Shown in pieces: positions 1 through 6,738 of a stretch of 64,000 nucleotides of DNA. The stretch covers positions 1 to 64,000 of the forward strand of contig NZ_FODB01000011.1 of NCBI RefSeq assembly GCF_900110265.1, in the 5' to 3' direction. The stretch's first letter is position 1. Each line of letters opens with the position of its first letter. The notes beneath the pieces are model-generated. The model searched no databases. It had not been told where the DNA came from and was given only the letters and a program-made list of their open reading frames with translations. The position numbers and the translations under genes were made by a program. The stretch comes from Vreelandella aquamarina (lineage in GTDB: Bacteria; Pseudomonadota; Gammaproteobacteria; Pseudomonadales; Halomonadaceae).

Positions 1-335
1 ACCTTCTGGTAGGTCCGCGAGACGCCTTCCTTCTTCGAGTTGCTGTTGTCCATGACGAAGGTGTCGATGTCCAGGCAGACGTGCGTCGTCTCGGCGGTGA
101 TCGGTGCTTCGATCAGTGACAGCAGGGTCGTGGACCAGGTGGCGGTGCGCGCCTGCAGGTCGTTGGCGGCAAGTTTCTCCAGCCGCTGTCGCAGCGTCGC
201 CGCGCTCGGCACCTTCTGCAGGGTCAGCAGTTGTTGGAAGGGCTTGTCGCGGCGGAAGTTCTCGACAGCGTCATAGTCGCTCATGCCCAGACACAGCAGG
301 CCCAGGTAGCTCTTGATCACGTCACTGGTGCGCAT
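1..335 (-). pseudogene. IS1380-family transposase fragment (N-terminal part, cut by window edge)
   Basis: On the minus strand the frame reads through residues typical of the N-terminal half of IS1380-family (DDE group 1) transposases, including SYLGLLCLGMSDYDAVENF, PSAATLRQRLEKLA and DIDTFVMDNSNSKKEGVSRT; the last carries the first catalytic Asp region. There is no own start: the frame is continuous with the group II intron reverse transcriptase remnant upstream of it, and the normal first residues of the transposase are missing. The rest lies beyond position 1, so whether the downstream part is intact cannot be judged. The IS ends are not visible. Confidence 0.8.
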
Positions 336-845
336 GCCCAGCCGATCAAAGTAGGCCACCGTTAATACATGATGGACTCCCGACAGACTGTTGTGCCACC
401 AGCGACGACTCAACGCCGCCACCGATTGTGCTACCCTCGGCGTAGCGCCAAGACGCATCAGCTCACGATAAATCGTCTTACCCCGACGCCATTGCTTAAG
501 GTGCAAAGCTCTTAACCGTCGTCGTATCCACCCGTCCAGCGACCGCCAGATACGAGGTGTTTGCGACAGCTTAAAGTAGCCTTGCCAGCCTAAAAGGTAG
601 CGTCGTAGATAGGCGACGACCTGTGAGATACTGCGTCCGCCATTTCGGCGTGTCAGTTGCCTAATCCGCTGTTTAAATGCCCCCAACGCTTTTGCTGATA
701 TACCACGTCGGACATCTCCACCCTTAGCTTCCCATAGGGCGTAGCCCAGGAACTTGCGGCCAAACACGCTGGTGACCGCACTTTTGGACTCATTGATCGT
801 CAAGCGCAGCTTACTGTAACAGCGACGCTCTACCCAATACAAACC
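336..845 (-). pseudogene. Group II intron reverse transcriptase/maturase, C-terminal remnant
   Basis: The minus-strand frame, open from a TAG at 846-848 onward, encodes the C-terminal part of an LtrA-type protein: the end of the RT domain (LTINESKSAV, RKFLGYALW) followed by the maturase/GIIM domain (YFKLSQTPRIW, LKQWRRGKTIYREL, SRRWWHNS) and the usual near-terminal YFDRLG. The N-terminal RT domain with its catalytic YADD box is absent, so this is a broken copy. At about 333-345, where such proteins normally end a few residues later, the frame passes into IS1380 transposase sequence. I saw no intron domain V/VI, as expected for a rearranged remnant. Confidence 0.8.
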
Positions 846-1505
846 CTAGGCAGTTAACGCTATCTCGCGCTGAAGACGCAGATACAGCAACGCGCTGGCG
901 GTGGCTTCGCTGACCACGCTGGGCCAGGTTAATGGGGGCAGTTTCCATCGGGTAAGCGCATCACCAAGGCGGCTGCTGGCTTCGATATGAGGATGCAGCC
1001 GCCGTAGCTGACGCCCGTGCAGTTTAGCAATATCCACCTGCGCGTTAGGCAGCCCGAATCCCAGCACGTTTCGAAACAGCCCATTAAGCGGCTCAATGGT
1101 GTTCTCTAATTGCCACCCGACTAGCGGCCGATTGCCAATAAACTCCGCCAGCTCACTCAGACACTCAGCATCGGGAGAACGGGGCGAGTGCGTGGCATGC
1201 AACTGATGATGGCGTCGCAGAGTAGCAGGCGCCAGCGCCGATGATGCGACTAAGGTGGCCACCCACGTACGGCTGGTGTGCACTTGGCGCGGGCTTAGCA
1301 CCACCGCCGCCACACTCATTACAGCGGGCTGAACGGCGCTTACCTGGCACGCCATGGCCACGGCCTCTTCCCCCATATAAGGCTGAAACAGCCAGGCATA
1401 GGGCGAGTCCGCCCAGCGACGGCGGTCGCTCTCACGCTGAAGCAGAGTGCGCAGTGAACCGCTGAACAGGGTCATATGTCGATCTAACAAGCGCATTCCG
1501 CTCAC
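846..1505 (-). CDS. DnaQ/exonuclease-fold protein with degenerate active site
   Basis: A 219-residue protein whose GTG start overlaps the stop of the DUF294 gene (GTGA), so the two are probably co-translated. The fold is recognisable from FIGNRPLVGW (about 122-131) and EATASALLYLRLQRE (200-214), which match the 3'-5' exonucleases usually found beside DUF294 genes. The DEDDh catalytic residues are all replaced: the Exo I box reads AMACQ (Ala52, Gln54 for Asp, Glu), Exo II has Thr136 for Asp, and Exo III has Pro195 and Glu200 for His and Asp. This suggests a non-catalytic partner or regulatory protein. Its stop codon lies directly at the edge of the group II intron remnant, so a small C-terminal loss is possible. 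Confidence 0.7.
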   Translation of the reverse strand: MSGMRLLDRHMTLFSGSLRTLLQRESDRRRWADSPYAWLFQPYMGEEAVAMACQVSAVQPAVMSVAAVVLSPRQVHTSRTWVATLVASSALAPATLRRHHQLHATHSPRSPDAECLSELAEFIGNRPLVGWQLENTIEPLNGLFRNVLGFGLPNAQVDIAKLHGRQLRRLHPHIEASSRLGDALTRWKLPPLTWPSVVSEATASALLYLRLQREIALTA

Positions 1506-3319
1506 GAATACTCCAAATGGTAACGATGGGAAAGACGCTGCTTAAAGTCTTTCACGATGCGTAGGGCTTCACGCAACAAGTCCCGTTCTAGCGAAGAGAG
1601 TTCCTGAACGACCACTCGATTGGTGCGTTTAGGGTTGACGTTATCCAACTCCTGAAGCTGCTGACGAAGGCGTAGCTCGGTAAACAGCGCCAGCGCCTCG
1701 CCTAGATCATCAGCAAAGCGGCGGTCAAGCCGCCCATCGGCGGCCAAGGCATCTAAGCGGTCCAAGGTAGAGGTCGCATTAATGCGCCGCTCAAGGGCCA
1801 TCGTACGCACACCGTGGACTATCGGAAAAATACCGCCTTTTTTGATATCAATACCGTGCTGGGGCTTTTTCAGCGAGCCAAATAGCGTCAGAGGCGTCGA
1901 GAAGCGCAGTGCCGCCCGGGCAAAGTAAGAGAGCAGCAGTTCATCGTGGGAGCAGCGCTCAAACAGCGCTTCACGCACCTGATCCAGTAGCGCCGGATTA
2001 CCCGCCACGCCGTGGGAGTCCAATAGAATCGCTAGTTTCATCAGGCTATCGCCATCTCGGGCATTGACCCACTTAGTGATATTGTTTTTCCACTGGGAAA
2101 CCGTACCCACCCACTCTGGGTTAGACACCATGATATTGCCGGGGCAAGGTGGATAGCCTAGCTGGATTAGCGTTTCCGTTAGAGTGTTCATCTCCTCAGC
2201 CACCGTGGGCCACTGGCAATCATCAGCTAAGATCAACCCATTATCTTGATCGGTTTTGAGGATCTGCTCGCCGCGTCCTTCGCTGCCCATCACCATTAAG
2301 CAGCTTTGGGTGTGGTACTGCTCAGGCACTGTGAAGCTCCACGCTTTGCTCATAATGCGCCCGTTCAGCGCCGCCAACAGATCCATGGCAAAACGCAGCT
2401 TTACGCCCTGCGCCATCAGCGCATTCACTAATTCCGGCGTACGCTGGCTAGCCGCCGCCAGCGCTTCCAGACTGCTAGCCTGCTCCACCTGCAGGCTGAC
2501 CACGTAGCTACGGCTAGAGAAGAAGCTCAACACGTCCATTAGCTCAACGACGCCTTTAACACTCTCCCCTTCCATTACCACCACCCGCGCCACTTTATGG
2601 CGGGTCATTAAAATCAGCGCTTCAAACAGGTACTGCTCGGGAGCTACCGTGACCAAGGAGACGTTGGCCAGCGCTTCAACCGGTGTTGCCTGGGTGCAGT
2701 TACCCAATACCAACCCATTGAGCAGATCGGTTTTGGTCACCATGCCCAGGGCGCCTGCAGTAGCGACCAGTAGACTGTCCGCATGACTATCATGTAGCTG
2801 TCGAACAGCGTCATGAATACTCTTTGAGGCATCAATGAGCAGCGGCTCGCGCATACACTCATTCACTTTGGCCAGCATAAAGCCCGCCATGGTGACGCCG
2901 CCTTCAGCGCGTTTTTCGGTGAGCAGGCGCGCTTTGTGTGAGAGCGACTGCTTAAAGAACTGCTCAAACGGTGGATAGTGACGGCACAGTTGAGTAAACA
3001 GCGCTTTAGGCATCACATAGCACAGGCACTCTTGTTCAGCTTGGAAGCGGTAGCGGCTTTTGCCGTTGAGAATACTGATGGCGCCAAACAAATCGCCTGC
3101 GGTGTAGTGGCCAATGCGCGCACTAGCAGCAGGCAGGGTGGGATCAAGCTCGGCGACTTCTCCTTTATGTATCAAAAAAACCGACTCACCCGGCTGGCCC
3201 ATCTCCAGAATAATTTCATCGCGGTCAAAGTAGGCAAGATCCATCCCGCGACGAACATGATCGCGCCCCGCCTCATCCATCAGCGTAAACGGTAGCTGGG
3301 AGAGATCCACTTCTACCAT
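1502..3319 (-). CDS. cNMP-binding/CBS/DUF294 nucleotidyltransferase-like protein
   Basis: A 605-residue multidomain cytosolic protein: cyclic-nucleotide-binding domain (about 10-125), a CBS pair (about 150-270), a GlnD-like nucleotidyltransferase domain (about 300-440) with the motif GSEGRG at 345-350 and an acidic pair Asp357/Asp359, and a C-terminal DUF294_C region. The N-terminal fold and CBS pair suggest that it senses a nucleotide ligand. This family commonly sits beside acetate-type sodium symporters; here it is divergent from the DUF4212/SSS pair across a 607-bp gap. The ligand and the target of the transferase domain are not known from sequence. It is translationally coupled to the degenerate exonuclease-like gene. 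Confidence 0.85.
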   Translation of the reverse strand: MVEVDLSQLPFTLMDEAGRDHVRRGMDLAYFDRDEIILEMGQPGESVFLIHKGEVAELDPTLPAASARIGHYTAGDLFGAISILNGKSRYRFQAEQECLCYVMPKALFTQLCRHYPPFEQFFKQSLSHKARLLTEKRAEGGVTMAGFMLAKVNECMREPLLIDASKSIHDAVRQLHDSHADSLLVATAGALGMVTKTDLLNGLVLGNCTQATPVEALANVSLVTVAPEQYLFEALILMTRHKVARVVVMEGESVKGVVELMDVLSFFSSRSYVVSLQVEQASSLEALAAASQRTPELVNALMAQGVKLRFAMDLLAALNGRIMSKAWSFTVPEQYHTQSCLMVMGSEGRGEQILKTDQDNGLILADDCQWPTVAEEMNTLTETLIQLGYPPCPGNIMVSNPEWVGTVSQWKNNITKWVNARDGDSLMKLAILLDSHGVAGNPALLDQVREALFERCSHDELLLSYFARAALRFSTPLTLFGSLKKPQHGIDIKKGGIFPIVHGVRTMALERRINATSTLDRLDALAADGRLDRRFADDLGEALALFTELRLRQQLQELDNVNPKRTNRVVVQELSSLERDLLREALRIVKDFKQRLSHRYHLEYS

Positions 3320-3926
3320 GGGCGACCTCGCTTAAGGGCAGGGGTTGGGAAGTAAAGCGAACGGTTTGACTACTTTTCAACTCATTCACTTATTATACTT
3401 TAAGCTATAGCGCTAACGTCTTAACGACGTTCGTTTAGCGACTAAAGTAGTGTCTTTTTTAAACTCTCTTAAAACGATTAAACATCACTCATTAAGGTAG
3501 CAAACATTACTTTTAACCGAGCCATAGACTATTGTCCTATCACTTCTCAGACGGCGTTTAAATATCGATGAAAAATCAATAAAAATAATGCTTTATATTC
3601 AAAACAGCCAATTTCACTGCCTTGCAAAGAGCACCTGATACCAAAGTCTGGGATTTATTTTTTGCAATTATTGCCCAGTATTATCAACGAGTCATACAGG
3701 GTAATCGCACGACACCTATCTAACGCACTTCAAGCCGCTGACGATAACTTGCCGATCACCCAATAACGACACAAGACGGCTTAACAATAAGAAGGTGACG
3801 TGCCTGGCAACGCTGTCTTACCGCCCAACACCCAGCGCGGTTTTCTATGCGGGGTCGCCCTGATGAACCAAACACTATCTTGAGTTCACTTTCCAACCCT
3901 AAAAATCACAACTGGAGAGCAACACA
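3320..3926. promoter_or_regulatory. Divergent, AT-rich regulatory region of the symporter and DUF294 genes
   Basis: A 607-bp gap with no credible gene between divergent operons. For the minus-strand gene there is a good -10 (TATAAT on the minus strand, 3392-3397), with no good -35; the -35 zone is instead occupied by a nested inverted repeat at 3411-3440 (AACGTC/GACGTT within CGCTAA/TTAGCG), as expected for an activator or repressor site. On the plus side a ribosome site (ctggagag) precedes the ATG at 3927. I could not identify a sigma-54 -24/-12 element. Confidence 0.5.
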
Positions 3927-4187
3927 ATGGCAGACGATAAATCCAATGCTGCTGAATACTGGAAGGCCAACGTCCGTCTGATCTTAGGATGCCTGGCGGT
4001 TTGGGCATTTGTCTCTTATGGATGCGCCATCCTCTTTCGTCCGCTTCTCGCGGGCATTCCCGTTGGCGGTACGGACCTGGGCTTCTGGTTTGCTCAGCAA
4101 GGCTCCATTCTTACCTTCATCGTGCTGATCTTCTTCTACGCCTGGAGAATGAACGCGCTCGACAAAAAATACGGCCTGGGGGAGTAA
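3927..4187 (+). CDS. DUF4212 small subunit of sodium:solute symporter
   Basis: An 86-residue membrane protein with two hydrophobic segments (about 18-40 and 52-74), matching the DUF4212 (TIGR03647-type) small subunit that always accompanies one subclass of SSS symporters. It lies 6 bp ahead of the large subunit and is surely co-transcribed. The family is thought to form a two-component transporter for short carboxylates such as acetate; the acetate assignment here rests on the neighbours (acs, CrbS/R-like genes). Confidence 0.88.
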   Translation: MADDKSNAAEYWKANVRLILGCLAVWAFVSYGCAILFRPLLAGIPVGGTDLGFWFAQQGSILTFIVLIFFYAWRMNALDKKYGLGE

Positions 4188-4193
4188 GCCAGC

Positions 4194-5975
4194 ATGAGCC
4201 AGTTTGCAATTAACTTACTGTTTGTTGGCGCCTCGTTTGCCCTCTATATCGGGATTGCGATATGGGCGCGAGCGGGCTCCACCAAAGACTTCTATGTCGC
4301 CGGTGGCGGCGTACACCCGATTACCAACGGCATGGCGACAGCAGCCGACTGGATGTCGGCGGCATCCTTTATCTCTATGGCGGGCTTGCTCGCTTCTGGC
4401 GGCTACGCTAACTCCACCTTCCTGATGGGCTGGACCGGGGGCTACGTTATCCTGGCGATGCTACTTGCCCCTTACCTGCGTAAGTTCGGCAAGTTCACCG
4501 TTCCAGATTTCATCGGCGACCGCTTCTACAGTAACACCGCGCGTTTAGTGGCGATTGTGTGTTTGATCGTAGCCTCGGTGACCTACGTTATCGGCCAGAT
4601 GACCGGTGCAGGCGTTGCGTTCTCCCGCTTCCTAGAAGTGAGCAACACCTGGGGTATCTGGATCGCCGCGTTTATCGTCTTCCTTTACGCTGTTTTCGGC
4701 GGTATGAAAGGCATCACGTATACGCAGGTTGCTCAGTACGTGGTACTGATCATCGCCTACACTATCCCGGCGGTGTTTATCGCCATGCAGCTTACCGGCA
4801 ACCCAATCCCGATGTTCGGCATGTTCAGCACACATACAGAGTCCGGCATTCCGTTACTCACGAAGCTTGACGATGTGGTCAATGCACTGGGTTTCCAAGA
4901 CTACACCGCAGACGTTGATAACAAGCTGAACATGGTGTTGTTCACTCTATCGCTGATGGTCGGTACTGCCGGTCTGCCCCACGTTATTATCCGCTTCTTT
5001 ACTGTACCGAAAGTAGCCGATGCACGTTGGTCAGCGGGCTGGGCACTTGTCTTCATCGCACTGCTGTATTTAACCGCTCCTGCGGTTGGCTCAATGGCAC
5101 GTCTCAACCTGGCTACAACCGTCTATCCAGATATGGCTGGGCAGGTGGAAAACTATGAAGAAGCCACTCTTAACCCCATCCTCTATGAAGATCGCCCTGA
5201 CTGGTTCCGCACCTGGGAAGAGACTGGCCTGATTACCCATACTGACCTGAACAACGATGGTCGTATCCAGATGTACAACAATGCGGCTGATTTTTCTGAT
5301 CGCGGCTGGGAAGGTAACGAGCTAGAAGTAAACAACGACATCCTAGTATTGGCGAACCCTGAAATTGCCAATCTCCCAAGCTGGGTAGTGGGCTTGATCG
5401 CAGCGGGCGGTATCGCAGCGGCACTCTCTACCGCAGCGGGTCTGCTCTTGGCAATCTCGTCAGCGATCAGTCATGACTTGATCAAAACCATGATCAACCC
5501 GAAAATCTCCGAAAAAGGCGAAATGCTGGCAGCACGTATCTCCATGGCCGGTGCGATCCTGCTAGCAACTTACTTGGGCCTTAACCCACCTGGGTTTGCC
5601 GCTCAAACGGTAGCACTTGCCTTCGGTATTGCCGGTGCCTCGCTGTTCCCTGCGCTAATGATGGGTATCTTCTCTAAGCGCATGAACAACAAAGGCGCAA
5701 TTGCCGGTATGCTGGCAGGTCTGATCTGCACCCTGCTCTACATCTTCACCTACCTGGGCTGGTTCTTTATTCCGGGCACCAACATGCTGGCCAATACGCC
5801 GGATAACTGGATACTGGGCATTTCACCGCTCTCGTTTGGTGCTGTAGGCGCGCTGATCAACTTCGCTGTGGCCTTCGTTGTCTCTAACGCCACCGATGCG
5901 CCGCCGCAAGAAATTCAGGACCTGGTGGAAAGCGTACGCTATCCGAAAGGTGCTGGTGCAGCGGTTGATCACTAA
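4194..5975 (+). CDS. Sodium:solute symporter, ActP-like (VC_2705 subfamily type), probable acetate permease
   Basis: A 593-residue SSS-family inner-membrane carrier with about 13 hydrophobic segments and the characteristic N-terminal FYVAGGGVHPITNGMATAAD region. It would import acetate or a similar monocarboxylate with Na+. Compared with E. coli ActP it carries a long hydrophilic insertion (about residues 303-392) containing a calcium-loop-like motif DLNNDGRI at 351-358. It follows the DUF4212 small subunit and ends at a strong terminator (6031-6060). The nearby sensor kinase, its regulator and acs support a role in acetate scavenging. The substrate is inferred, not shown. Confidence 0.87.
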   Translation: MSQFAINLLFVGASFALYIGIAIWARAGSTKDFYVAGGGVHPITNGMATAADWMSAASFISMAGLLASGGYANSTFLMGWTGGYVILAMLLAPYLRKFGKFTVPDFIGDRFYSNTARLVAIVCLIVASVTYVIGQMTGAGVAFSRFLEVSNTWGIWIAAFIVFLYAVFGGMKGITYTQVAQYVVLIIAYTIPAVFIAMQLTGNPIPMFGMFSTHTESGIPLLTKLDDVVNALGFQDYTADVDNKLNMVLFTLSLMVGTAGLPHVIIRFFTVPKVADARWSAGWALVFIALLYLTAPAVGSMARLNLATTVYPDMAGQVENYEEATLNPILYEDRPDWFRTWEETGLITHTDLNNDGRIQMYNNAADFSDRGWEGNELEVNNDILVLANPEIANLPSWVVGLIAAGGIAAALSTAAGLLLAISSAISHDLIKTMINPKISEKGEMLAARISMAGAILLATYLGLNPPGFAAQTVALAFGIAGASLFPALMMGIFSKRMNNKGAIAGMLAGLICTLLYIFTYLGWFFIPGTNMLANTPDNWILGISPLSFGAVGALINFAVAFVVSNATDAPPQEIQDLVESVRYPKGAGAAVDH

Positions 5976-6030
5976 GTCATAATCGTTCCACCTTATTGCG
6001 CCGTCGGCCAATAGCGAACGGAACCACCTT

Positions 6031-6060
6031 CCATCGGGCTTCCTTAGGGAAGCCCGATGG
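6031..6060 (+). terminator. Terminator of the symporter operon
   Basis: A perfect 13-bp stem (ccatcgggcttcc / ggaagcccgatgg) with a 4-nt loop, followed by cttttc, 55 bp after the symporter stop. Its position argues against any start of the next gene upstream of it. Confidence 0.75.
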
Positions 6061-6079
6061 CTTTTCAGAAGGAAATAGT

Positions 6080-6610
6080 ATGATTTGGCACTTAGTGGCC
6101 GCTGTGTTTGCAGGCCTTGCCGCGGCAGGTATCGGCCTATTGCTTCGAACAATCAGCCGTAAGCGGCTACCCAAATGGATCGTGCCGGTGTTTGGTGGGC
6201 TGGGCATGCTGGGTTATCAGGTTCAATTTGAGTATGACTGGTTCGAGCATAAGCAGCTGCAGCTGCCGGAAACGGCCCAAGTGATTTCCAGCGACACGTC
6301 CAGCAACATGTGGCGACCCTGGACGTTTATTTTCCCGATCACCACCACTTTTAGTGTGGTGGATAGCGAGAATGTACGCGCCCAAACCGTCGATGGCGAT
6401 CTGGTGGCCGAGTTTATTCTTTACCAGTTTGAGCGCCGCCATACGGACCTGATCACCACGCAGCCCTACATCCTCAACTGCTCAAGCCGAGAGCTGATTC
6501 CGCTAAACCCAGAGACCGGGGACGCGGATCTCAATGAGCTACGCACACTCCGCGACACCTCACCGCTGCTGACCACCGTTTGCCAACTGGCCAACGAACG
6601 GCAGACGTAG
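6080..6610 (+). CDS. Conserved-looking small membrane protein of unknown function
   Basis: A 176-residue protein. The ATG at 6080 is chosen because it follows an aaggaa ribosome site (6069-6074) and lies downstream of the symporter terminator; an in-frame extension to 5996 would have to read through that hairpin. The N-terminus has two hydrophobic stretches (about 2-23 and 32-48), followed by a soluble domain of about 125 residues probably outside the membrane. It contains no motif I recognise. Its place between the symporter and the CrbS-like kinase may hint at a role in the same module, but no function can be assigned. Confidence 0.75.
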   Translation: MIWHLVAAVFAGLAAAGIGLLLRTISRKRLPKWIVPVFGGLGMLGYQVQFEYDWFEHKQLQLPETAQVISSDTSSNMWRPWTFIFPITTTFSVVDSENVRAQTVDGDLVAEFILYQFERRHTDLITTQPYILNCSSRELIPLNPETGDADLNELRTLRDTSPLLTTVCQLANERQT

Positions 6611-6657
6611 CGCCTCCCCTTCGCCTAGAATGGAGCCCTTTGCTGGGCGAAGGTCGG

Positions 6658-6692
6658 TTTAGACGTGCTGTTTAGACGTACTGCTCAGTACG
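6658..6692 (+). promoter_or_regulatory. Tandem repeats and palindrome before the hybrid kinase gene
   Basis: Two adjacent 13-bp direct repeats TTTAGACGTNCTG (6658-6670, 6671-6683; one mismatch) run into a 16-bp palindrome, CGTACTG-ct-CAGTACG (6677-6692), 47 bp before the start codon. Repeats of this kind at this distance are typical of a regulator binding site. Confidence 0.45.
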
Positions 6693-6738
6693 CGCTATTT
6701 AAAGGTACAGTTAAAAGTACGATTGGTGAGGAGACACT

